Below are positions 38,644-46,744 of a DNA stretch of 64,000 nucleotides, piece by piece. How positions within the stretch are numbered: the first letter of the stretch is position 1; every line of letters starts with the position of its first letter. Location: NCBI RefSeq assembly GCF_013402915.1, contig NC_050719.1, positions 1,116,001 to 1,180,000 of the forward strand. Reading direction: 5' to 3'. This DNA is from Zygotorulaspora mrakii. Its lineage: Eukaryota; Ascomycota; Saccharomycetes; Saccharomycetales; Saccharomycetaceae. The position numbers and the translations under genes were made by a program. The notes beneath the pieces are model-generated. The model searched no databases. It had not been told where the DNA came from and saw nothing but the letters and a program-made list of their open reading frames with translations.

Positions 38644-39298
38644 TTAGATGTTTGATGGGTACAAGAAGATTCTGACAGAAGCACCGAAAGTCTTTGCTGG
38701 CAAGTTGTTTCTGAAAGTAGCTCTAACGACACCAGAGTTACCGTGAGATCTGGTTACCTTACCCCAGATAACTCTGATCTTGGAACCTCTAATCTCTTTG
38801 GAAGCTCTGTAAACATAAGCGACACGCTTACCTAGATAGAATTGAGCATCTTGTGGAGTTGAAACGCCCTCAATCTTGACCAAAGAGACGTTTGGGTTGT
38901 TGACACTCTTTGATCTTTGGTAGGATAAGTGCTTACCTTTTACGTACACTGAACGATGAAATTGTAATAAGTTAGTAATCTATTCCTGAATTCACGCTTG
39001 AATATACAACTGTCCAATGGACATGTGCGAGCCGAAAGACAGACGTGAAGATCCTACTCCAATCCGCCTGCACCGGTGCGCCCTTGCCACCCTGCTACAA
39101 TCTCGTCACGGCTAGGCTTATCTTCTCACGATTTTGCCCTATGTTGCGCTCTCTCTACTTCTCCCCTCCGGTCTTGCAACGGTCCTCCATCACGTTTCTT
39201 CACCTTGGTTCCTGGATCTTCTCGGTACATCGCTCTGTTGTAATTCAGTCATTTCTATCACATCAATGCGCTAACATACATCTATGGGATTCAGCCAT
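38644..39298 (-). CDS. RPL33: 60S ribosomal protein eL33, two exons
   Basis: CDS: exon 1 39280-39298 (19 nt), intron 38949-39279, exon 2 38644-38948; 107 residues, equal to S. cerevisiae Rpl33. Spliced start [20 protein letters not shown]; end [13 protein letters not shown]. Exon 1 and the intron phase match S. cerevisiae RPL33A/B. In S. cerevisiae both RPL33 copies adjoin a U3 snoRNA gene, and the same pair is found here. The upstream region is unusually GC-rich. Confidence 0.96.
38949..39279 (-). other. RPL33: RPL33 intron, 331 nt
   Basis: Donor GTATGT at 39279-39274, branch TACTAAC at about 38979-38973, acceptor GTTCAG ending at 38949. The middle of the intron is clearly GC-rich compared with the other introns of the window. 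No snoRNA boxes were recognised in it. Confidence 0.95.
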
Positions 39299-39755
39299 TT
39301 TTGTTTACTTTGTTCTTTCAAGCTCCTTGGTTATGAAAGATACTGAACTCAGTTTCAATATACGTTATTATCATAATCGCATGATGGCTCACAGTATGAT
39401 AAAGCGTCAATTTTCCAATCCAGACGTTGGATTCCGGGTACCGGTTCACAGACAGACAACGGCACTCTGTTGCGTTGTTCTTTCCAGCCTGGCAAGGTGC
39501 TCTCTGTCAAGGTCAGTGTCGACCGCCCCGTCAGGCAAACGCATCCTGCCCTGCCTAGCTCCTTGCCGGCTGCCCGCTGTGGCCTTCCAGGTCTCTCCCT
39601 ATGGTGGCTCTGGTGGCGCTCCCTCCTGCCAAGTTCGCTCATGTCCAGCGTGCGTCCAGCATGCGTCCTGTCTGCGCCAGCTTGCGCTGTTCCTACAGCG
39701 AGCAGTGCCCGCTCGACGCAACGCGACCCACCCAAGAATACCAGGCTTCTTCTAG

Positions 39756-39792
39756 ATGCACGGATGCATGTCTTGAGTGGGTGTACGGATGG
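39756..39792. promoter_or_regulatory. Tandem Rap1 sites between RPL33 and U3
   Basis: ATGCACGGATGC at 39756-39767 fits RTGYRYGGRTGY fully; GTGTACGGATGG at 39781-39792 fits except for the last base. Same orientation, 25 bp apart. They lie about 460-495 bp from the RPL33 ATG and about 360-390 bp from the U3 5' end. Confidence 0.75.
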
Positions 39793-39867
39793 TTGAGGTG
39801 CGAAACCGTCACGCATCCCCCAGGTTACCCGGGCAGCTCAGTTTCGGAAGGTGTTCGGGCCGTGCCG

Positions 39868-40079
39868 TTAGGGCACATATTCTGACGCTAAGTGAGGGCT
39901 CGCTCCCTGTGTATTACCCGGCGGTCGAAGGATTCTTTTTGTACCCTAGCTGTTTTTATGCTCGTCATTCGGTACGCTCAAGTAAAAAAAGTAACATGGT
40001 TTTTCGACGTTTCCGTTTAGGGCTTGATGAAAATTTTACTCTTAATGCTGGCGACAGCTCGCTGAAAAAAGTATTTAAA
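39868..40079 (+). promoter_or_regulatory. Tbf1-like sites and TATA box of U3
   Basis: TTAGGGCA at 39868-39875, ACCCTA at 39943-39948 and TTAGGGCT at 40017-40024 (reverse complement AGCCCTAA, matching the Tbf1 consensus ARCCCTAA). Tbf1 is a known activator of yeast snoRNA genes. TATTTAAA at 40072-40079 lies about 70 bp before the U3 5' end. Confidence 0.5.
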
Positions 40080-40148
40080 CACATGGTATTGATGGATAGT
40101 TATTTCTGTTCTACGTAGTTTTTATTTCAATTCTAGTTTAAAATATGT

Positions 40149-40600
40149 GTCGACGTACTTCAGTATGTTTTTTACCCTATACTTTGGTTTTCCCTATACT
40201 TTGGTTCACCAGTAATATTTTACAAGAAATGGAGATTTAACTAACACATTCTACAGTAGGATCATTTCTATAGGAATCGTCACTCTTTGACTCTTCAAAA
40301 GAGCCACTGAATCCAACTTGGTTGATGAGCGACATAACCTTTGTGCCCTAGAGTGAGAAAATAAATGTTTTAAAACATGTAGCTTGATCCACAATCCTTA
40401 GCGGTTTGGTTCATCTACCATTTTAACCATTTTGTTTTGCCTGTTGCAACTTCGGGCTCTGAATATGTGTCTTCGCCTTGTGTGATGGGACATTTTATTG
40501 CTTGGATAAATAGGCGCGATGATCTTGGCCCAGTCTGTGTACTTCTTTTCTGGAAGGGACAGAGTTTTCTGGGTGGGCACAAATGGCAGTCTGACAAGTT
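40149..40600 (+). ncRNA. snR17: U3 small nucleolar RNA with intron
   Basis: U3 snoRNA, the SSU-processome RNA that base-pairs with pre-rRNA for 18S processing. Exon 1 40149-40162 (GTCGACGTACTTCA), intron 40163-40256, exon 2 from 40257 starting TAGGATCATTTCTATAGG (box A). The following tract (CACTCTTTGACTCTTCAAAAG, then CACTGAATCCAACTTGGTTGATGAG) is almost identical to S. cerevisiae snR17. Box C is near 40516-40525 (GCGATGATCT) and box D near the 3' end (GTCTGA in GGCAGTCTGACAAGT). Mature length is about 358 nt against 333 in S. cerevisiae. In S. cerevisiae snR17A and snR17B lie beside RPL33B and RPL33A. The 3' end is approximate; T-runs follow at 40604. Confidence 0.96.
40163..40256 (+). other. 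snR17: U3 intron, 94 nt, with internal duplication
   Basis: Donor GTATGT at 40163-40168, branch AACTAAC at 40239-40245, acceptor CTACAG ending at 40256. Between donor and branch, CCCTATACTTTGGTT occurs twice (40175-40189 and 40192-40206), a 17-bp-period tandem duplication. S. cerevisiae U3 introns are longer (about 130-157 nt). Confidence 0.93.
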
Positions 40601-40689
40601 CACCTTTTTTCCCTAGTTTGCTGTTAATCAAAGGCTTGGTTGGCAGATTAGAGGAATTTAGCTGAAGCGAGCTGATATACGTGTATACT

Positions 40690-41160
40690 TTATAGGTTTT
40701 TGATGTAATCTAAACACTGCTTGACTACGTATGTCTGTTCGACCGAGTTGTACTGATGGTCCTGTGGGGCCGACCATGCGACGTAACAGGGGCGATGGAA
40801 TTTTTTTGATACGGCTGTGGCGGCTTGTCTAGTCACATCCAGGATCCAATCGTTGTTGGTGTCTAGTAAGGCTGTTCCAAATATTTCGTTACCATTACGA
40901 TTCGGTATGCAGTAGTGGTAGCAGCATAATGTCGACAAATGGCTGCTCTTGGATTGTATCCCTAGGACGATTGTAATCGGAATCTTCTTTGCCGTTGGGT
41001 CCTGAGGTATGGTGACTAGCAATTCGAGCGGGGTACCCAATTGAGATTCTAAAACCTGATGTACAGTCTTCACGGACTTCATTTGACTCTTATCCTGTGT
41101 TCCTCTCAATTTTAGAACTAGAAGTGTAGAAGAATGAAGAATGAAAGACGTATTTTTCAT
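40690..41160 (-). CDS. POC4: 20S proteasome assembly chaperone Poc4
   Basis: 156 residues from the ATG at 41160 (S. cerevisiae Poc4 148). With Irc25/Poc3 it forms the PAC3-PAC4-type heterodimer that aids alpha-ring assembly. The open frame extends 23 codons upstream to a TTG, giving a hydrophobic stretch, but no ATG lies in that part and it would cross the promoter of DFR1, so I do not use it. Core sequence: LLVTIPQD, IPITIVLGIQ and HRPCYVAWSAPQDHQ. Position between RPL33/U3 and DFR1/KES1 matches YPL144W. The start codons of POC4 and DFR1 are only 80 bp apart. Confidence 0.87.
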   Translation of the reverse strand: MKNTSFILHSSTLLVLKLRGTQDKSQMKSVKTVHQVLESQLGTPLELLVTIPQDPTAKKIPITIVLGIQSKSSHLSTLCCYHYCIPNRNGNEIFGTALLDTNNDWILDVTRQAATAVSKKFHRPCYVAWSAPQDHQYNSVEQTYVVKQCLDYIKNL

Positions 41161-41240
41161 CTCATCGCCGCTATATATAAATGTAGCTGAATAAGAAAAA
41201 AACAAGATCAACAAGAAGAGGAAAAACAAATGGCTATGAA
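41161..41240. promoter_or_regulatory. Compact divergent promoter POC4/DFR1
   Basis: 80 bp between divergent start codons, with a TATA-like tatatataaatg at about 41173-41184. Two out-of-frame ATGs (41230, 41236) open a short uORF, MAMKWI, whose TGA (41248-41250) overlaps the second in-frame ATG of DFR1 (41247) as ATGA. Confidence 0.6.
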
Positions 41241-41912
41241 ATGGATATGACTGCTAGACTACCGGTTGTTGGTATCGTTGCTTGCCTGGTACCCGAAATG
41301 GGGATAGGATTCCAGGGCACATTGCCCTGGAAGCTTTCCAAAGAGATGAAATATTTCAAACAGGTAACAACTCTAACAAAAGATCCCACGAAGATGAACG
41401 CAGTGGTGATGGGGAGAAAAACGTGGGACTCTATACCTCCCAGATTTAGACCTCTACCCGGTCGTGTAAACGTCGTTGTTTCCCGAGACTTTACAAGCCC
41501 TTTCATCGTGGATGTCAACGGGTGTTACCACAGCAATTCACTGATCCTCGGAATCGAGGTACTCAAACATCAACTGGGCGATCGTATTGAGAGGATATAT
41601 GTCATCGGCGGTGGCCAAATCTACAATCAGAGCTACGACATCACTGATCACTGGCTCATCACCAAGATTCGAACTGCCGATTCTCAAATTCCAGTTCCGG
41701 AAATGGATACTTACCTAGACAAGACCAATTTGAGTACACATTTCAAGCAACAAGGCAGCGAAGAACTGCTCAAGTTTCTCCCACCAGGGGTTGATCTACC
41801 TGCACCACACATGAGCAGCAATGACAACGGTACCGACGACGACAACGATCCAAAGTTCCTAACCGAAGAAAAGGGGTATCGCTTCTGGCCTACTATATAC
41901 GACTCTATTTAA
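41241..41912 (+). CDS. DFR1: Dihydrofolate reductase
   Basis: 223 residues (S. cerevisiae Dfr1 211). Reduces dihydrofolate to tetrahydrofolate with NADPH. Motifs: VVGIVACLVPEMGIGFQGTLPW (substrate-binding N-terminus), MGRKTWDSIPPRFRPLPGRVNVVVSR (NADPH binding) and IYVIGGGQIYNQ (the GG NADPH motif). The C-terminus ends EEKGYRFWPTIYDSI, preceded by an Asp/Asn-rich insertion (NDNGTDDDNDP) not in the S. cerevisiae protein as I recall it. Start: ATG at 41241 is first in frame; ATG at 41247 is two codons later. YOR236W in S. cerevisiae. Confidence 0.95.
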   Translation: MDMTARLPVVGIVACLVPEMGIGFQGTLPWKLSKEMKYFKQVTTLTKDPTKMNAVVMGRKTWDSIPPRFRPLPGRVNVVVSRDFTSPFIVDVNGCYHSNSLILGIEVLKHQLGDRIERIYVIGGGQIYNQSYDITDHWLITKIRTADSQIPVPEMDTYLDKTNLSTHFKQQGSEELLKFLPPGVDLPAPHMSSNDNGTDDDNDPKFLTEEKGYRFWPTIYDSI

Positions 41913-42369
41913 ATCAGATATATTCGAACAATCTTCTTTGAAGATGCAGTAATCGGACAATTGCTATGAAACCCTGTTGCATGCCTCATATCCCTCGTCT
42001 GTCGTCTGCTTTTCGTTCATTAGCCCATATGCATTCCGCGATTTAATTGAATTACGAGAATTTTTTGCCCGGTTAAAGCTTCCAAATTCGTTGACTAAGC
42101 GAGGAAACCTCACCAGAAATATATATCAACCTTTTTTTCCATAATCAGGAACGAGTTATCAAATCCTAGAAAAATAATAGTCAATATTCCAGTAATTGAT
42201 TAGTCGTCAGTAACCCATTGCTTGTTCATTTGCTCATCTGGATTGACACTGCTCGATTCACTGGTGATTTTTTTAAAGATCTGCCCTTTCATAGAGATTG
42301 TTTATCCTTTCAAAGATCAGGTTACTGTTACGTGCGCCCCTTTGCGATTAAGTATTATTATAGGTAGTG
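41913..42369. other. Spacer DFR1-KES1
   Basis: 457 bp with the KES1 promoter and leader; AT-rich, no gene recognised. Confidence 0.45.
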
Positions 42370-43713
42370 ATGTCGCAATATGCTAGTTCCTCTTCGTGGA
42401 CTTCGTTTCTGAAGTCAATTGCATCCTTTAATGGTGATTTATCCTCGCTATCAGCCCCTCCTTTCATTCTATCACCAACATCGTTATCAGAGTTTTCTCA
42501 GTATTGGGCAGAACATCCGGATTTGTTTTTGGAGCCTGCTTTAGTTCACGAACAGAACATAAATGACAAGGTTGGACAACATCACGAAAATTTTGAATCT
42601 TCAGACGCAAAATGTGAATCTTTAGACGAAGAAAGTGAATCTTTAGAAATGGCTCGTATGCTAGCTGTTGTGAAGTGGTTCATTTCAACTCTAAAATCTC
42701 AATACTGTTCTCGTAATGAATCCATGGGTACTGAAAAGAAACCCTTAAATCCATTCCTTGGTGAAGTATTCGTAGGTAAATGGGAAAACAAAGAGCATCC
42801 TGAATTTGGTGAAACCGTATTGTTAAGTGAACAGGTTTCACATCATCCACCAATCACAGCTTATACGATTTTCAATGACAAAAATAAGGTCAAAATGCAA
42901 GGTTATAATCAGATCAAATCTTCGTTTTCGAAATCCTTAACGTTAAGCGTCAAACAATATGGTCATGCTCTTTTGGAGCTAGCCGACGAGTCGTATCTGA
43001 TTACTCTACCCCCCTTACATATCGAAGGTATCCTGGTGGCCTCTCCTTTCGTTGAACTAGAAGGAAAATCATTTATTCAATCCTCTTCAGGTTTACTTTG
43101 TACTTTGGAATATTCTGGTAGAGGTTACTTCTCCGGTAAAAAGAATAGTTTCAAGGCAAGGATCTATAAAGAAACTAAAGATGCAAAAGTTAAGGAAAAT
43201 GCAATCTACACTATATCTGGTCAGTGGTCGGGAACTTCTAAGATTACGAAAAAAGATCAGTCCACTTCGAAAACATTCTATGATGCAACAAGAACACCTG
43301 CTGAACACTTGAAAGTTAAACCAATAGAAGAACAACACCTCTTGGAAAGTAGAAAAGCTTGGAAAGATGTTGCAGATGCAATTAAATTAGGAGACTTCAA
43401 CCTGATTACGCAAAGAAAAACAGAACTTGAAGAAAAGCAAAGAGTTTTAAGGAAAGATGAAGAGGCAAAAGGTGTTAGCTGGCAAAGAAGATGGTTCAAG
43501 GACGTTGATTATTCGCCAAATCCACAAAATGCCGTTTACACACCTGAATCTGATGATATTTTCTCAAAATTGACGGCTTTTGCGCATTTATCAACTAAAA
43601 ATGTTCCAAGTGGTACTTTAATCGATGACAAGGACAATAAAAAAGATGTTTCAAGCTTACATTGGAGATTCCAAAGGATGTTGTGGGATAACGAAAAGGA
43701 AATAGTCTTATGA
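42370..43713 (+). CDS. KES1: Oxysterol-binding protein Kes1/Hes1 (Osh4/Osh5)
   Basis: 447 residues from the ATG at 42370 (the codon before is GTG). A soluble Osh protein that exchanges sterol and PI4P between membranes, with roles in Golgi traffic. The N-terminal lid ([19 protein letters not shown]) and the OSBP fingerprint [12 protein letters not shown] at about residue 153 are present, as is the lipid-contact tract [13 protein letters not shown]. An acidic repeat rich in Glu-Ser (about residues 75-95) expands the loop before the core relative to S. cerevisiae Kes1 (434). KES1 (YPL145C) and HES1 (YOR237W) are duplicates; this is the single form. Confidence 0.94.
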   Translation: MSQYASSSSWTSFLKSIASFNGDLSSLSAPPFILSPTSLSEFSQYWAEHPDLFLEPALVHEQNINDKVGQHHENFESSDAKCESLDEESESLEMARMLAVVKWFISTLKSQYCSRNESMGTEKKPLNPFLGEVFVGKWENKEHPEFGETVLLSEQVSHHPPITAYTIFNDKNKVKMQGYNQIKSSFSKSLTLSVKQYGHALLELADESYLITLPPLHIEGILVASPFVELEGKSFIQSSSGLLCTLEYSGRGYFSGKKNSFKARIYKETKDAKVKENAIYTISGQWSGTSKITKKDQSTSKTFYDATRTPAEHLKVKPIEEQHLLESRKAWKDVADAIKLGDFNLITQRKTELEEKQRVLRKDEEAKGVSWQRRWFKDVDYSPNPQNAVYTPESDDIFSKLTAFAHLSTKNVPSGTLIDDKDNKKDVSSLHWRFQRMLWDNEKEIVL

Positions 43714-44187
43714 TAGAACTTTACTGCAAGATCATGAAAAAAAATTTGCAGGGACGAAAGAGTATTGCTCAGCAATTAAAGGAAATGAGAGAGGAAACAG
43801 TCTGAATTACTCGATTTTTTTTTTTCATTTTTATATTATTTTTTTTAACTTTGTCATTTTTTTAGCGTCGTTATTATTTTTAATTATCTTTCATGCCTAT
43901 AAATTCCAGTTTATCTTCAAATATGCTTAGCCACTTGAATGCTCTTGCCTTTGTCACACCATACATAAATAACATAAGATCTTATCAGAATTGTCAATAT
44001 CAGCATTCTTTCTTAATGTCCGAATTGTTTGTTATTTTTCAAACTTTGTCCGAAGTGAATTCGAAAACTAGACCCGGATAAAATTTTCCAATATTGAAAG
44101 AAAAATGGCGATGAGCTATGAGTGAGATGAGGTCCTTACAATAAAAGAAAATAAGTAGTTCGCATCAAATCATAGTTTAGTCGTATT
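43714..44187. other. Spacer KES1-NOP53
   Basis: 474 bp, AT-rich with T-runs at 43815-43865. A 62-codon frame at 43893-44081 has no recognisable similarity. Confidence 0.45.
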
Positions 44188-45516
44188 ATGGTTGTTGAAA
44201 ATGTTACCAAGAGACCAGCTCAGCATAAGCAAACCTCTCGTAAAGGTAAAAAGGCATGGAGAAAAAACATCGATTTAACTGATATTGAGAAAAGTATAGC
44301 CGAGAAAAAAGATCAAGAGATCACTCATGGTACATCAGATCTTGGTGATTTGAATGATACGGCACTTTTCCAAATTGATGAAACTGGTGACAACGATTTG
44401 AAAAGTAAACTTATCAAGAGAAAGCAGATAAAGAAAAACGTTAAGAGTAGAGAGATATTAGATGCAATCAAAACGAATTCTAAGATTGGCGCCCTCAAAC
44501 ATGTCAAGCACGATGAGGGTTCAAAATCAAAAGTTCAAAATGTTTCTAAAAAAGAACTAAGAAAGCTACTGGCACTAGCAGGTAAAATAGATGGCGAGTC
44601 CAAAGCCAACCATCGCATGGCAAAAGATGGTTTATCGAAATTCAAAAAGGTGGACCTTTGGGGAGATGACAGTAATGACAAAAAAAAGGTTGTTACACCT
44701 GCCGGAATAAAACTTGATGTGAAAGAAAACGTTATCATACCAGAAGAATTGCTCACAAAGTCAACATCAGGATGGTCAATCGCTTCCGTTAAACCAGACA
44801 CACTGGATATGACACCAGTAAAAGTTAAGGAAATAGATGAAATACCTCATGCAGGTAAATCTTACAACCCAGATAAAGCTGACTGGTCGGATTTGATCAA
44901 TTCTGAGTACGAAAGGGAAAAAGTAATTGAAGACAACAAAATTGCCATGAAAGAATATAGGGAAAAGATCAAAAGATTAATGGAAGTTTTAAATGATAGC
45001 GAAGAGGAAGAATCATCTTCCGAGGATGATGCAACCATCAAGAACGCAGAACAGGATGCCGATGAAGATAACGGAGACCTTATCAGACTTTCAGTTAATG
45101 AAGTTGTCAAGAATAAAAAGAAAACTAAGTATCAGAGGAATAGGGCCAGACGACATGAAGAAAAGATTAAAATGCATATGCAATTGAGGGAATTGAAAGC
45201 AAAATTACTTGAACTTGAAAAATTGGAAGAGATCGAAAAGGAAGTCAAAGAAAGGCTTACTTCAAACAATAAAAGTGTAATTAAAGATGCTAAAGTGAAT
45301 TACAAGCGTAATATACTACAGGAAAACTTCGAGGCCAAACTATCGGACGAGTTATCTGATTCATTAAGAAAGTTGAGACCGGAAGGAAGTTTATTGCGTG
45401 ATCAAATCAGAAAGCTGCAAAGTTCAGGTAAAATTGAATCTCGTGTAAAGATGAGAAAATCAAAGAAGATAAGACCAAAAATCACCGAAAAATGGACTCA
45501 TAAGGATTTTAAATAG
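44188..45516 (+). CDS. NOP53: 60S biogenesis factor Nop53
   Basis: 442 residues (S. cerevisiae 455). Nop53 recruits the Mtr4-exosome to pre-60S particles for ITS2 (7S pre-rRNA) trimming. Lys/Glu-rich and helical throughout. The N-terminus HKQTSRKGKKAWRKNIDLTDIEKSI is the conserved family opening; the C-terminal third has KTKYQRNRARRHEEKIK and ends KIRPKITEKWTHKDFK, also conserved. A central acidic serine patch SEEEESSSEDD is at about residue 271. YPL146C in S. cerevisiae, next to KES1 there as here. Confidence 0.94.
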   Translation: MVVENVTKRPAQHKQTSRKGKKAWRKNIDLTDIEKSIAEKKDQEITHGTSDLGDLNDTALFQIDETGDNDLKSKLIKRKQIKKNVKSREILDAIKTNSKIGALKHVKHDEGSKSKVQNVSKKELRKLLALAGKIDGESKANHRMAKDGLSKFKKVDLWGDDSNDKKKVVTPAGIKLDVKENVIIPEELLTKSTSGWSIASVKPDTLDMTPVKVKEIDEIPHAGKSYNPDKADWSDLINSEYEREKVIEDNKIAMKEYREKIKRLMEVLNDSEEEESSSEDDATIKNAEQDADEDNGDLIRLSVNEVVKNKKKTKYQRNRARRHEEKIKMHMQLRELKAKLLELEKLEEIEKEVKERLTSNNKSVIKDAKVNYKRNILQENFEAKLSDELSDSLRKLRPEGSLLRDQIRKLQSSGKIESRVKMRKSKKIRPKITEKWTHKDFK

Positions 45517-45823
45517 TTAGAGCTACCACATTTATCATTTGTATATTATCGAAGCGCAAAAGAGTGCTAAGTATTCTACTATATATGGGCTTTCAATACG
45601 AGAGTCAGTCACGCCATCTGTTTTAAAGACCAACCAAAATTTGATCAGAGCATTAATAGGAGCAGAAGAGTGAGATTACTGATAAACTGCATCACCCGTG
45701 TTCAAACCATCAGACATTTGCTGCCTTTGCCGCATTTGCTTATATAAGATACGTAATATGAAAAATGAGATGTGAGCATTGAGCAAGGAGAAGAAACTGA
45801 TATAAGAAAAAGAGATATCAAGA
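45517..45823. other. Spacer NOP53-YOR238W homologue
   Basis: 307 bp, no gene or clear site recognised. Confidence 0.45.
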
Positions 45824-46744
45824 ATGTGTGCTACAAAAAAGACTCACTTAATCATTGTTCCATGCCACTCTGTTTGGAAACATGATATAATTCACAATAG
45901 TTCCATTAACCTCGGTCACTTGGCAGAGCATTGGTTCTTGGCTCCTTTTCAATTTGAGGGAAACGATCATTTAGCATTTATCAAGCATGGGCTGAAGGCT
46001 ATCCAAACAGCACTTCATGCTAACTCCAATGAGTCAATCGTTGTTTTCAGTGGCTCACAAACAAAGAAACAGGCTCGCTGCATGTCCGAGGCTCAAAGCT
46101 ATTACCTCTTAATTCATCGGCTCATCTCAAAATTTCAAGATTATGAATTCAACATACAAGAAGTATTTGAGGATGAGTTTATTATTGCTTGTTTGCAAGA
46201 CATTATCAACACACTTTTCGAAAAGAAATTAACAGTCGATACGTTCTTCCTGAGCAGCGTCGCAACCGAAGAGTTTGCACTAGATTCATTCGAGAATCTA
46301 TTGTTTTCCATATATAGATTCAGACAATTAGCAATGGATTATCCGAAGAAGATTACAATAGTAGGATTTGGATTCAAAGAGACCAGATTTTTACAATATC
46401 ATGCCAAAGCAATTGATTACCCAAAACAATGTATAAATTATATTGCCATTGATCCAGTTCCACCAAATTATACCGCAGAACAGTTAGAGGGGTACTATAG
46501 TGAGTTGAAAGTGTTAGAGCAACGCAATGCCATCCAGCTATTCGAATTAGATATGTATGGTACCAGAGAAGCTCTATATGGAAAAAAATTAAGTAGGAAT
46601 CCGTTTATGAGATATCCAGCATATCAAGATGTGAGCCTTTTTGATTTGAGTAATATTACTGGTGAGGATGAAGAATTTTTCAACAAATATATAAATGGAA
46701 TTATGCCCTGGTCTGTTAATCGTGTTCTACTAAATGACAGCTAA
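45824..46744 (+). CDS. YOR238W-like DUF218-type protein
   Basis: 306 residues (S. cerevisiae YOR238W 303), cytoplasmic and of unknown function. The N-terminal [12 protein letters not shown] and [23 protein letters not shown] resemble the conserved blocks of the DUF218 fold (V-x-G-G/S-x-T and a nearby SEA), which could bind a nucleotide or sugar, though no activity is established. It lies between the KES1/NOP53 pair and PXA1, matching YOR238W beside HES1. Its last 15 bases overlap the last 15 of PXA1 tail to tail. Confidence 0.88.
   Translation: MCATKKTHLIIVPCHSVWKHDIIHNSSINLGHLAEHWFLAPFQFEGNDHLAFIKHGLKAIQTALHANSNESIVVFSGSQTKKQARCMSEAQSYYLLIHRLISKFQDYEFNIQEVFEDEFIIACLQDIINTLFEKKLTVDTFFLSSVATEEFALDSFENLLFSIYRFRQLAMDYPKKITIVGFGFKETRFLQYHAKAIDYPKQCINYIAIDPVPPNYTAEQLEGYYSELKVLEQRNAIQLFELDMYGTREALYGKKLSRNPFMRYPAYQDVSLFDLSNITGEDEEFFNKYINGIMPWSVNRVLLNDS

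Larger units (their letters stand above)
39299..40148. promoter_or_regulatory. Shared RPL33 / U3 upstream region with GC-rich tract
   Basis: 850 bp between the divergent RPL33 and U3 genes. From about 39420 to 39860 the sequence is strongly GC-rich. Overlapping open frames of 90-150 codons on both strands cross it, but they conflict with one another and none resembles a protein, so I read them as a by-product of base composition. Regulatory candidates within it are listed separately. Confidence 0.6.

Noticed and set aside
38949..39279. snoRNA inside the RPL33 intron
   Set aside because: Single C-like and D-like words occur, but no paired boxes with a terminal stem or rRNA guide could be found.
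39045..40118. Several overlapping frames of 94-236 codons near RPL33
   Set aside because: They conflict with one another and with RPL33 exon 1 and intron; GC-rich composition with few stop codons explains them.
40398..40631. 77-codon minus-strand frame
   Set aside because: It lies antisense inside the U3 snoRNA gene, whose plus-strand sequence is nearly identical to known U3; the frame is a by-product.
41161..41229. Hydrophobic 23-residue N-terminal extension of POC4
   Set aside because: It requires a TTG start and runs through the shared POC4/DFR1 promoter; the ATG at 41160 gives the family length.
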